DNA of 64,000 nt from Caulobacteraceae bacterium (GCA_947475735.1 CANJLQ010000010.1:114332-178331); one strand, 5' to 3'; positions 16,127-23,917 are shown, counted from the first letter of the stretch. The notes: generated by a model not told the origin, from the letters alone. Program-made: numbers and translations.

Positions 16127-18381
16127 TGTCGGACACAGCGCCAGCGACGGAAGACACGGTACTCGCCCCGTCCCTGTGGGACCGGCTGGCGGCCGGGCGC
16201 GCGCGCGCTGGCTTCGTCGCCGCCTATGTCGTGGCCTTCCTGATCACCGCCGCCGCCATCTGGATCGTGGCCGTGGCGCCCGGGGCCGATGGAGGCGACG
16301 CCCAGGCGGCGGCCAGCCAGGCCGTTCTGGCGATCCTGCTCGGCAATCTCGTCCTGATCGGCGGCCTGGCCACCATCGTCGGCCTGCAGGTCATGCGTCT
16401 GTCGCGGCGGCGCCGCCAGGACCCCGGCGCGCGCCTGCACCTGCGCTTCGTCGCCATCTTTTCGCTTGTCGCCCTGGCTCCAGCCGTCGTCATCGCCCTT
16501 GTGTTCGGCGTGCTGGTCAATCGCGGCGTGGACCAGTGGTTCAGCCAGAACGTCCGTTCGGCGGTCGAGAACGGCGCTGACATCGGCCGGGCCTATGTCG
16601 CCGACGTGGGCGCGGGGCTGGATGCGGACCTCGTGACGATGGCGACAGAGCTGGGGGGCATCCGCGATGCCTTCGACACCCGCATCCAGTTCTCGCAGGC
16701 GCTGGAACAGATCGCCGGCTATTTCGGCTATCCGGCCGTCTACATCCTGAACGGCGAGGGCGAGGTTCTGGCCCAGGGCGTCATGGAGGGCGCGCCCGCC
16801 TATGTCGCCCCGCCGCGCGAAGCCTTCGAGACGGCGGCGGAAGGGGAGGAGGCCCCGGTCGCCGTCACCGAACGTCCCGACACCGTTCGCGCCCTGTATC
16901 CCCTGCCGGAATATGGCGACGCCTATCTCTACGTCGTCCGGCCTCTGGCGCCTGGCATCATCGCCCGCATGCGCAACGGCGAGGAGTCGATCCAGGCCTA
17001 TCGACTGGCCGAAGAGAGCCGCGCCCGCATCCAGGCCGCCTTCGCCCTCAGCTATCTGGAGACCGCGCTGCTGGTCCTGGTCGGGGCGGTATGGCTGGGC
17101 ATGTCGGCGGCCAGCGCCATCTCGGCCCCCATCGGGCGGCTGGTGAAGGCTGCGGATCAGGTCGCGACCGGCGATCTGTCCGCCCGTGTCGAGGCCGACG
17201 GCGCGCCCGGCGAGATCGCCACCCTGTCCGAGGCCTTCAACCGCATGACAGGCGACCTCCAGACCCAGCAGGCGGCGCTGAAGACCGCCAGCGAGGACGC
17301 CCAGGACCGCAGCCGCTTCATCGAGACCGTTCTGTCGGGCGTCAGCGCCGGCGTGATCGGCCTGGACAAGCGCGGGCGCATCTCCGCCATCAACGACAGC
17401 GCCCTGCAGCTGCTGTCGATCTCCGAGGTCGAGGTGCGGGGCAAGTCCCTCGCCGCCGTCGCCCCCGAGCTGAGCGAACTGGTGGGCCGTGTCGAGGCCC
17501 ACATCGAAGAGGACATCGACGTCGCCCGCGAGGGCGAGACCCGGCGCCTGCGCGTCCGCATCGAGGGCGGTGTCGGCGGCGAGATGGTGCTGACCTTCGA
17601 CGACATCACCCGCCTGGTCACGGCCCAGAGGAACGCCGCCTGGCGCGACGTCGCCCGCCGCATCGCCCATGAGATCAAGAACCCCCTGACGCCGATCCAG
17701 CTTTCGGCCGAGCGGCTGAAGCGCAAGTTCCGCCCCGCCATCACAGACGATGTCGAGATCTTCGACCGTTGCACCGACACCATCATCCGCCAGGTCGGCG
17801 ACATCGGCCGGATGGTGGACGAGTTCTCGTCCTTCGCCCGCATGCCCGCGCCGCGCTTCACCAACGAGAACCCTGCCGAACTGCTGCGCGAGGCCGTCTT
17901 CGCCCAACGCGTCGCCATGCCCGACATCGCCGTCGATCTGGTCGAGCCCCTGCCCAAGGCCAAGATGCGCGCCGACGGCCGGATGCTGGGCCAGGCCCTC
18001 GCCAATATCCTCAAGAACGCCGGAGAGGCCGTCGCCGCGCGTCGTCTGGGCACCCCCGCCGACGCCGAACTGGTCGCCATCATCGCGCGGCTGGAGATCG
18101 AAGACGGCATCGCGACCTTCGTCATCGAGGATGACGGCAAGGGTCTGCCCGTGCGCGACCGTGACCGCCTGACCGAGCCCTATGTCACCACGCGCGAGAA
18201 GGGCACCGGCCTCGGCCTCGCCATCGTCAAACGCATCTGCGAGGACCACGGCGGCGAACTGAAACTGGCCGACGCCGAGACGCTGAACGGTGCCCGCGTG
18301 TGCCTGATCTTCCCCCTCACACCCCCTGTCCGAACCGGCCAGACCGAGCCCAAGGGCACCGGTCTGGCGGCGGCCGAATAG
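16126..18381 (+). CDS. ntrY: NtrY nitrogen-regulation sensor histidine kinase
   Basis: 751 residues from ATG 16126 (a GTG one codon earlier is possible). Membrane segments at about 30-50, 65-90, 110-135 and 305-325 frame a periplasmic sensor loop; then come HAMP (SAPIGRLVKAADQVATGDL), PAS (around 390-460), HisKA with RRIAHEIKNPLTPIQLSAE, and HATPase with ANILKNAGEAV (N box), DDGKGLP, and GTGLGLAIVKR (G2). It phosphorylates NtrX, encoded 9 bp downstream. Studies in other alphaproteobacteria link NtrYX to nitrogen, redox and envelope control. The start codon overlaps the dusB stop, so expression is probably coupled. Confidence 0.93.
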   Translation: MSDTAPATEDTVLAPSLWDRLAAGRARAGFVAAYVVAFLITAAAIWIVAVAPGADGGDAQAAASQAVLAILLGNLVLIGGLATIVGLQVMRLSRRRRQDPGARLHLRFVAIFSLVALAPAVVIALVFGVLVNRGVDQWFSQNVRSAVENGADIGRAYVADVGAGLDADLVTMATELGGIRDAFDTRIQFSQALEQIAGYFGYPAVYILNGEGEVLAQGVMEGAPAYVAPPREAFETAAEGEEAPVAVTERPDTVRALYPLPEYGDAYLYVVRPLAPGIIARMRNGEESIQAYRLAEESRARIQAAFALSYLETALLVLVGAVWLGMSAASAISAPIGRLVKAADQVATGDLSARVEADGAPGEIATLSEAFNRMTGDLQTQQAALKTASEDAQDRSRFIETVLSGVSAGVIGLDKRGRISAINDSALQLLSISEVEVRGKSLAAVAPELSELVGRVEAHIEEDIDVAREGETRRLRVRIEGGVGGEMVLTFDDITRLVTAQRNAAWRDVARRIAHEIKNPLTPIQLSAERLKRKFRPAITDDVEIFDRCTDTIIRQVGDIGRMVDEFSSFARMPAPRFTNENPAELLREAVFAQRVAMPDIAVDLVEPLPKAKMRADGRMLGQALANILKNAGEAVAARRLGTPADAELVAIIARLEIEDGIATFVIEDDGKGLPVRDRDRLTEPYVTTREKGTGLGLAIVKRICEDHGGELKLADAETLNGARVCLIFPLTPPVRTGQTEPKGTGLAAAE

Positions 18382-18390
18382 CGAGGCGAC

Positions 18391-19797
18391 ATGCGATCCA
18401 ACGGTGCAGACATCCTGGTCGTCGACGACGAGGCCGACATCCGGGACCTGGTCTCCGGCCTCCTGGAGGACGAGGGCCATTCCGTGCGCGTGGCCTCCAG
18501 CTCCGAAGAGGCCCTGGCCGGCATCCGCGCGCGCAAGCCCAGCCTGATCGTGCTCGACATCTGGATGCAGGGCGGCGGTATGGACGGGCTGGAGCTGCTC
18601 GACATCATCAAGACCCTGGACGCCGATCTGCCCGTCGTCATGATCTCGGGCCACGGCAACATCGAGACGGCCGTCAGCGCGCTGAAGCGCGGCGCCTACG
18701 ATTTCATCGAAAAGCCCTTCAAGTCCGACCGGCTGGTCGTCGTCATCGAGCGCGCGCTCGAAGCCGCTTCGCTCAAGCGCGAGAACCGCCGCCTGCGCGC
18801 CCAGGCCATGACGCCGACCGGCCTGATCGGTCGCTCCGCCGCTGCCCAGGTCCTGCGCACCACCATCCAGAAGGTCGCGCCCGCCAACAGCCGCGTCCTG
18901 ATTTCCGGCCCGCCCGGCTGTGGCAAGGAGCTCGTCGCGCGCCAGATCCACGAGGCCAGCCCCCGGGCGCGCGCCGAGTTCGTCGCCATCTCCGCCGCCG
19001 GCATGACGCCCGAACGGCTGGACCTGGAGCTGTTCGGCGAAGAGAGCCACGACGGCCGCCCGCGCAAGATCGGGGTGTTCGAGCGCGCCCACGGCGGCAC
19101 CCTGTATCTGGACGACGTCGGCGACATGCCGCGCGAGAGCCAGAGCCGCATCCTGCGCGTCCTCGTCGAACAACGCTTCCGCCGCGTGGGCGGAGAGCAG
19201 GACGTCCAGGTCGACGTCCGCGTCGTCACCTCGACCTCGCGCGACCTGAAGCAGGAGATCACCGAGGGCCGGTTCCGCGAGGACCTCTTCCACCGCCTGA
19301 ACGTCGTGCCGATCCGCGTGCCGCCCCTGTCGGAGCGTCGCGAGGACATCGCCGAACTGGTCGACTATTTCATCGAGACGCTCAGCGCCTCTCAAGGGTT
19401 GCCGAAGCGCCGTCTGGGCGACGACGCCATCGCGGTTCTCCAGGTCCACCCCTGGCCCGGCAATGTGCGCCAGCTGAGGAACAACGTCGAACGCCTGCTG
19501 ATCCTGGCCACCGGCGACCTGGACCAGCCGATCTCGGCGGACATGCTGCCTCAGGAAGTCGCAGCGACGGGCGGCTCGTCGATGGGCACGGAGCGCACCA
19601 TCGCGCTCCCCTTGCGCGAAGCCCGCGAGGTGTTCGAGCGCGAGTATCTGGCCGCCCAGATCATGCGTTTTGGCGGAAACATCTCGCGCACGGCCGCCTT
19701 CATCGGCATGGAGAGATCGGCGCTTCACAGGAAGCTGAAGTCGCTGGGCGTGTCGCCGTCACGGGGCGGCGAAGAAGACGAAGGAAGCATCGACTGA
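18391..19797 (+). CDS. ntrX: NtrX response regulator, AAA+ type, without GAFTGA loop
   Basis: 468 residues. Receiver domain with LVVDDEAD and phospho-acceptor D56 (IVLDIWM), then an AAA+ domain with Walker A GPPGCGKE (about 173-180) and Walker B GGTLYLDD (about 235-242), and a C-terminal Fis-type HTH (GGNISRTAAFIGMERSALHRKLK). The sigma-54 contact loop GAFTGA, expected between FGEES and VFERAHGG, is absent, and the second Walker B acid is Asp rather than Glu. So it probably does not open sigma-54 promoters in the usual way and may act as a DNA-binding regulator with sigma-70 (inference). The stop overlaps the transaminase ATG. Confidence 0.93.
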   Translation: MRSNGADILVVDDEADIRDLVSGLLEDEGHSVRVASSSEEALAGIRARKPSLIVLDIWMQGGGMDGLELLDIIKTLDADLPVVMISGHGNIETAVSALKRGAYDFIEKPFKSDRLVVVIERALEAASLKRENRRLRAQAMTPTGLIGRSAAAQVLRTTIQKVAPANSRVLISGPPGCGKELVARQIHEASPRARAEFVAISAAGMTPERLDLELFGEESHDGRPRKIGVFERAHGGTLYLDDVGDMPRESQSRILRVLVEQRFRRVGGEQDVQVDVRVVTSTSRDLKQEITEGRFREDLFHRLNVVPIRVPPLSERREDIAELVDYFIETLSASQGLPKRRLGDDAIAVLQVHPWPGNVRQLRNNVERLLILATGDLDQPISADMLPQEVAATGGSSMGTERTIALPLREAREVFEREYLAAQIMRFGGNISRTAAFIGMERSALHRKLKSLGVSPSRGGEEDEGSID

Positions 19798-20660
19798 TGT
19801 CACGGGTCGCCTATGTGAACGGGGTCTATCAGCGCCATTCGGAGGCGACGATCCACGTCGAGGATCGCGGCTTTCAGTTCGCCGACGGCGTCTATGAGGT
19901 CTGGTCGGTGTTCGACGGCAGGATGGCCGACTTCGACGGCCACATGACGCGCCTGCACCGCAGCCTGACCGAGCTCCGCATCGACATCCCCATGTCGCGC
20001 GCGGCCCTGACCCGCGTGCTCAAGGAAACGATCCGCAGGAACCGCGTCCGCAACGGCATCGTCTACCTCCAGGTCACCCGCGGCACCGCCCGCCGCGACC
20101 ATCCGTTCCCCGCCGAGGGCACCCCGCCCAGCGTCGTCGTCACCTCCCGCTCGGCCCCCTTCGCCAAGGCCCAGGCCCAGGCCGCCAAGGGCGTCGCCGT
20201 CGTCACTCACCCCGACATCCGCTGGGGCCGTTGCGACATCAAGACGGTGGGCCTGCTCCCCAATGTGCTCGCCAAGCAGGCCGCGCGCGACAAGGGCGCC
20301 TATGAGGCCTGGATGGTCGACGAGATGGGCCTCGTCACCGAGGGCTCCTCGACCAACGCCTGGATCGTCGACAAGGACGGCAAGCTCCGCACCCGCGACA
20401 CCCAGGCCAATATCCTGAAGGGCATCACCCGCACCGCCATCATGGAGATGATCGAGGCCGAGGGCATCGAGCTGGACGAGCGCCCCTTCAGCGTCGAGGA
20501 GGCCAAACAGGCGAAGGAGGCCTTCTTCACCGCCGCCGGGGCCTTCGTCATGCCCGCCATCTCGATCGATGGCGTCAAGATCGGCGACGGCAAGCCGGGC
20601 CCCATCGCGACCCGCCTGCGCGAACGCTATCTTGAAGCGGCGAAGCGAGAGGCCATCTAG
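19797..20660 (+). CDS. dat: D-amino-acid transaminase (class IV PLP enzyme)
   Basis: 287 residues of fold-type IV aminotransferase, which interconverts D-alanine/2-oxoglutarate and D-glutamate/pyruvate, supplying D-amino acids for peptidoglycan. Motifs are an N-terminal YVNGVYQRHSEATIHVEDRGFQFADGVYE, the PLP lysine in CDIKTVGLL, and EGSSTNAWIV near the phosphate pocket. Related class IV enzymes (IlvE, PabC) have other pocket residues; CDIK-LL fits D-alanine aminotransferase best. ATG 19797 overlaps the ntrX TGA (TGATG), so it is part of the dusB-ntrYX transcript. The frame remains open upstream but is antisense-like noise over ntrX. Confidence 0.9.
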   Translation: MSRVAYVNGVYQRHSEATIHVEDRGFQFADGVYEVWSVFDGRMADFDGHMTRLHRSLTELRIDIPMSRAALTRVLKETIRRNRVRNGIVYLQVTRGTARRDHPFPAEGTPPSVVVTSRSAPFAKAQAQAAKGVAVVTHPDIRWGRCDIKTVGLLPNVLAKQAARDKGAYEAWMVDEMGLVTEGSSTNAWIVDKDGKLRTRDTQANILKGITRTAIMEMIEAEGIELDERPFSVEEAKQAKEAFFTAAGAFVMPAISIDGVKIGDGKPGPIATRLRERYLEAAKREAI

Positions 20661-20768
20661 GACATTGCGGCGGCGACAAAACGTCGTCTAGGCTGACAAG
20701 GCCGGATCCAACCGGCCCCGCGCGTCTCCCCACGCGTGGCGAACAATCAAGAACAGGACAAACCTGCC

Positions 20769-21014
20769 ATGTCGCAAGACAAGCGTCAGAACCTTCAGGA
20801 CACCTTCCTCAACGCGGTCCGCAAGACCAAGACGCCCCTGACCATCTTCCTGGTCAACGGGGTCAAGCTGCAGGGCATCGTGACCTGGTTCGACAACTTC
20901 TGTGTGCTGCTGCGCCGCGACGGTCAGGCCCAGCTGGTCTACAAGCACGCCATCTCCACCATCATGCCGTCCGGCCCCGTGCAGCTGTACGAACCGGATG
21001 CTGACGAGGATTGA
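20769..21014 (+). CDS. hfq: RNA chaperone Hfq
   Basis: 81 residues. Hfq forms a hexameric ring that pairs small RNAs with mRNAs. Sm1 motif region [24 protein letters not shown] and Sm2 [11 protein letters not shown] are near-identical to other caulobacterial Hfq proteins, with a short acidic tail (EPDADED). ATG 20769 ([14 protein letters not shown]) is preferred over an upstream in-frame GTG at 20736, because AGGA lies about 10 bases before it and family members begin at this point. The normal partner hflX follows, but the two are separated here by a ~200-bp inverted repeat element. Confidence 0.96.
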   Translation: MSQDKRQNLQDTFLNAVRKTKTPLTIFLVNGVKLQGIVTWFDNFCVLLRRDGQAQLVYKHAISTIMPSGPVQLYEPDADED

Positions 21015-21046
21015 GGCATCCCCGCAACTTGGGCGATGGCGCACGT

Positions 21047-21250
21047 TTGTCATCCCGGCCGTAGCGAAGCGGAGAGCCGGGACATCGGATGCGCTCTCAT
21101 CGATCTCCCGGAAATCGCGTCAGCGATTGTCCGGGAGAAAGCCTGACCGCTCGCGACTGTCTCCCGGATAGTCGCTTCGCGCCTTCCGGGAGCCTGGAAG
21201 GAACCGAGACTCCGTCCCGGCTCTCCGCTTCGCTTCGGCCGGGATGACAA
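21047..21250. repeat. ~200-bp terminally inverted repeat element, family A copy 2
   Basis: Left arm TTGTCATCCCGGCCGTAGCG and right arm CGCTTCGGCCGGGATGACAA are inverted copies across about 37 bp with one mismatch. Two inner hairpins carry the CTCCCGGA core (TCTCCCGGA 21104-21112 with TCCGGGAGA 21130-21138, and a second one around 21160-21200). It has the same outer arms and the same inner core as the copy at 1552-1749. It separates hfq from hflX, two genes that are usually adjacent, and its right end supplies an in-frame ATG (21244) ahead of the likely hflX start. Confidence 0.87.
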
Positions 21251-21270
21251 GAAGCGGACCCCGATTGGCG

Positions 21271-22638
21271 ATGATCCTCGCCCCATCCCATATTGCGTCT
21301 TCAAGCCCCCAACTCACCGAGCACCACCTGACCAAACTCATCGACCACGCCGTCCCGCTCATCCGGGCGGTCGTCATCCATCCCGATTTCGGCGAACGGT
21401 CCTCCCGCTCCGCCACCGACCGTCTGGAAGAGGCGGCCGGCCTCGCCCGTGCGCTGGACCTCGACGTCCGCGCCGAAGAGGTCGTGCGCCTCAGGAAGAC
21501 CACCCCCGCCACCCTGTTCGGTACCGGCAAGGTCGAGGAGCTCGCCGCCCTGATCCGCGCCGCCGAGGCCGAGGCCGCCGTCATCGACGACAGCTTGACG
21601 CCCGTTCAGCAGCGCAATCTGGAAAAGGCCTGGGACTGCAAGGTCATCGACCGCACCGGGTTGATCCTTGAGATCTTCGGCCGCCGCGCCCGCACCAAGG
21701 AGGGCCGACTGCAGGTCGAGCTGGCCCGGCTCGACTACGAACGCTCGCGCCTGGTCCGCACCTGGACCCACCTGGAGCGCCAGCGCGGCGGCACCGGCTC
21801 CACCGGCGGCCCCGGCGAGACCCAGATCGAACTGGACCGCCGCCTGATCGCCGACCGCATCGTCAAGCTGAAGTCCGAGCTGGAGGAGGTCCGCCGGACG
21901 CGCGGCCTGCACAGGAAACAGCGCCAGAAGGCCCCGTTCCCGACGGTGGCGCTGGTCGGCTACACCAACGCCGGCAAGTCGACGCTGTTCAACCGCCTGA
22001 CGGGCTCCGAGGTCATGGCCAAGGACCTGCTGTTCGCCACGCTCGACACCACCCAGCGCACCATCCGCCTGCCACAGGGGCGCCCCGCCATCATCGCCGA
22101 CACCGTCGGCTTCATCTCCGACCTGCCGCACGAACTGGTCGAGAGCTTCCGCGCGACCCTGGAGGAGGTGGGCGAGGCCGACCTGATCCTGCACGTCCGC
22201 GACATCGCCTCGCCCGACACCGTGGCTCAGTCCCAGGACGTCGAGACGGTCCTGAAACAGATCGACCAGGCCGTCGACGCCAACGGGGTGGCCAGGGAGC
22301 GCCGCATCCTGGAGGTCTGGAACAAGATCGACCTCCTCGACCCCGAGGCCCGCGAGGCCGTCGAAGGCCAGGCCGCGCGCGCCAACACCGACGCCGTGGC
22401 CGTCTCCGCCTGGACCGGCGCCGGCATCGAGCCTCTGCGCCACGCCATCGCCGAGCGCATCGACGACGACCCCGAAACCGAACTCACCCTCGAACCCTCC
22501 CAGGGCGAGGCCCTCGCCTGGCTCTACGAACATGGCCGTGTCACCGGCCGCGAGACGGACGGGGAGGGGCGGATGCACCTGACCGTGCGGCTGGACCCCC
22601 AGGCGATGGGGCGGTTCGAGCAGAGGTTTGGCGCCTAA
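21271..22638 (+). CDS. hflX: Ribosome-associated GTPase HflX
   Basis: 455 residues from ATG 21271. HflX splits stalled 70S ribosomes under stress. N-terminal HflX domain (LFGTGKVEELAALI; DRTGLILEIFGRRARTKEGRLQVELA; the glycine-rich GTGSTGGPGETQIE loop), then a G domain with G1 GYTNAGKST, G3 DTVGFI, and G4 NKID. The frame is open to an ATG at 21244, which lies inside the right arm of the repeat element, so an N terminus extended by nine residues is possible. The TAA stop at 22636-22638 directly abuts another repeat and overlaps the TAG of the convergent DUF559 gene. Confidence 0.95.
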   Translation: MILAPSHIASSSPQLTEHHLTKLIDHAVPLIRAVVIHPDFGERSSRSATDRLEEAAGLARALDLDVRAEEVVRLRKTTPATLFGTGKVEELAALIRAAEAEAAVIDDSLTPVQQRNLEKAWDCKVIDRTGLILEIFGRRARTKEGRLQVELARLDYERSRLVRTWTHLERQRGGTGSTGGPGETQIELDRRLIADRIVKLKSELEEVRRTRGLHRKQRQKAPFPTVALVGYTNAGKSTLFNRLTGSEVMAKDLLFATLDTTQRTIRLPQGRPAIIADTVGFISDLPHELVESFRATLEEVGEADLILHVRDIASPDTVAQSQDVETVLKQIDQAVDANGVARERRILEVWNKIDLLDPEAREAVEGQAARANTDAVAVSAWTGAGIEPLRHAIAERIDDDPETELTLEPSQGEALAWLYEHGRVTGRETDGEGRMHLTVRLDPQAMGRFEQRFGA

Positions 22639-23057
22639 CCCGTCTCCTCCCCGTCGCCGCTTGGCGATGGGGAGGGGGACCGCGAAGCGGTGGAGGGGCG
22701 CTGATCCACACTCCGCTCCTCGCAGACCCGCCTCAGATACTCCACGACGCCGTCAAGCTCGGCCCTCACATCCTCGGCCGCGAGCCGCGCCACCCGGATG
22801 CCCTGCGTCGCCAGCCACGCCGTCCGCGCTCGATCGTGTCGGATCACTTCTGGATGGTCGTGCCCGCGCCCATCCACCTCGACGGCCAGCTTCAGCTCCG
22901 CGCAGTAGAAGTCGAGAACGTATCGGCCGATCGGATGCTGACGCCGGAACTTCACCCCGAGCTGGTTGCCGCGAAGCGCCGTCCACAGGCGGGCCTCGGG
23001 TGGCGTCATTTCCCGACGAAGCCGACGCGCCGCTTCTACGATGTCACGCGTGGCCAT
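22635..23057 (-). CDS. DUF559 endonuclease-like protein bracketed by inverted repeats
   Basis: 140 residues from ATG 23057 (MATRDIVEAARRLR). DUF559 proteins have a Vsr/restriction-endonuclease-like fold: here RREMTPPEARLWTALR, FRRQHPIGRYVLDFYC, and LAVEVDGRGHDHPE with the conserved Asp and the ExD-type acidic pair, then WLATQGIRVARL. The last ~20 residues (PSTASRSPSPSPSGDGEE) are encoded by the left repeat arm and look acquired by read-through. The right arm ends two bases before the start codon. The gene, with its two arms, lies between hflX and mazG, which are normally close neighbours. Biological role is unknown; nuclease activity is a family inference. Confidence 0.82.
   Translation of the reverse strand: MATRDIVEAARRLRREMTPPEARLWTALRGNQLGVKFRRQHPIGRYVLDFYCAELKLAVEVDGRGHDHPEVIRHDRARTAWLATQGIRVARLAAEDVRAELDGVVEYLRRVCEERSVDQRPSTASRSPSPSPSGDGEETG
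22641..22700. repeat. Family B repeat, left arm beside the DUF559 gene
   Basis: About 60 bp beginning CGTCTCCTCCCCGTCGCCGC, three bases after the hflX stop. It is the inverted copy of 23059-23118. Internal self-complementary segments (CGCCGCTTGGCG, and CCGCGAAGCGG) make two small hairpins. On the minus strand it is translated as the Ser/Pro-rich C-terminal tail of the DUF559 protein. Related arms at 23727-23762 and 23845-23916 share the CTCCTCCC and CCCCTCCCCATCG blocks. Confidence 0.85.
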
Positions 23058-23058
23058 T

Positions 23059-23118
23059 CCCCCTCCACCGCTTCGCGGTCCCCCTCCCCATTCGCCAAGC
23101 GGCGAACGGGGAGGAGAC
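23059..23118. repeat. Family B repeat, right arm beside the DUF559 gene
   Basis: About 60 bp, the reverse complement of 22641-22700 apart from a few single-base differences (for example CATTCGCCAAGCGGCGAACG against CATCGCCAAGCGGCGACG; the differences fall symmetrically in the hairpin so pairing is kept). It ends GGGGAGGAGAC. The gene start codon of the DUF559 protein lies immediately inside it, so any promoter for that gene would have to lie in or beyond this arm. Confidence 0.85.
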
Positions 23119-23183
23119 ACCAAGCGTCGCCGTTTGACATCCCTACGTCCGATTTTGACGCACCGGCGTGCCACACTTCTGGC

Positions 23184-23726
23184 ATGACCTATGACACGGA
23201 CTTCAACGCCCCCGGCTACGGCGACCACGGCGGCGACATGTGGGACCATGCGCGGCGGGAGTATCTCGCCGGGGTGAAGGCGGCGACCATCTGCCAGCGG
23301 TACGGCATGTCGCTCAGTTCGTTTCGGCTGCACGCGCGGGTCGGGGGCTGGCGGCGCGTGGACCAGCCGACGTGCGAGGTCCCGCCCGAGTTCGGCGAAT
23401 ACCATCCCGACGATAACGTCAGCTTCGCCGACCTCGCCGACCAGGCCTTCCTCAACATCCGCCGCGCCCTGGGCTCGGGCCGCGCCGCCGAGGCCTCGAC
23501 CTGGATGCGCGTCTACGACCGCCTCGCCGACCGCGGCCGGTCCGAGGTCATGGCGGACCTCCCCGACATCAAGCCGCCGCTACTGGAGTCCAGACGCGAG
23601 CCGCTGAGGCTGGCGGTGGCGGAGGACGCCACGATGAGTGAAATCAACGCCCTAGCGCCGACAGCGGAGATCGAACCGCAGCGGTTGGACTCGTTGGACT
23701 CGGTGTCGCCCGAGTCCAATTCCTAG
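23184..23726 (+). CDS. Uncharacterised HTH-containing protein
   Basis: 180 residues from ATG 23184; I do not recognise a named family. An N-terminal segment (about 18-55, ARREYLAGVKAATICQRYGM followed by SLSSFRLHARVGGW) has the spacing of a homeodomain-like helix-turn-helix of the kind seen in terminase small subunits and resolvases. The middle (SFADLADQAFLNIRRALGSG, ASTWMRVYDRLADRG) is predicted helical and the acidic C terminus is probably disordered. It lies between two family B repeat pairs; its TAG is followed at once by the next repeat arm. It could be a DNA-binding regulator or a relic of a mobile element. Confidence 0.65.
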   Translation: MTYDTDFNAPGYGDHGGDMWDHARREYLAGVKAATICQRYGMSLSSFRLHARVGGWRRVDQPTCEVPPEFGEYHPDDNVSFADLADQAFLNIRRALGSGRAAEASTWMRVYDRLADRGRSEVMADLPDIKPPLLESRREPLRLAVAEDATMSEINALAPTAEIEPQRLDSLDSVSPESNS

Positions 23727-23917
23727 CGTCTCCTCCCTGTCGCGCAGCGATGGGGAGGTGGATGCGAGCCCTTCGCGAGCAGACGGAGGGGAGAGGCGAC
23801 GGTGCCGACTCGGGCTCGCAGCCCCCAAATCGCCCGTCGGAGTCGCCCCCTCCACCACCCGCCATGCGGCTGGCGGTCCCCCTCCCCATCGCCCAAGCGG
23901 GCGACGGGGAGGAGACG
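23727..23917. repeat. Family B repeat pair without a gene
   Basis: Left arm CGTCTCCTCCCTGTCGCGC (from 23727, directly after the HTH gene stop) and right arm (23845-23916) ending GCGACGGGGAGGAGACG, directly before the mazG stop on the other strand. The arms are inverted like those around the DUF559 gene, but the ~80 bases between them encode nothing I can support. It fills the whole gap between the convergent HTH gene and mazG. Confidence 0.78.

Noticed and set aside
15883..19728. A 1281-codon open frame on the minus strand opposite dusB, ntrY and ntrX
   Set aside because: It is antisense to genes with clear motifs. The translation is low-complexity (rich in D, G, Q, H, A) as expected from the GC-rich complementary frame, with no domain.
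22641..23917. A CRISPR array or phage region in the repeat-rich stretch
   Set aside because: Repeats are inverted, of two types, and not evenly spaced; there are no cas, integrase, capsid or other phage genes beside them.
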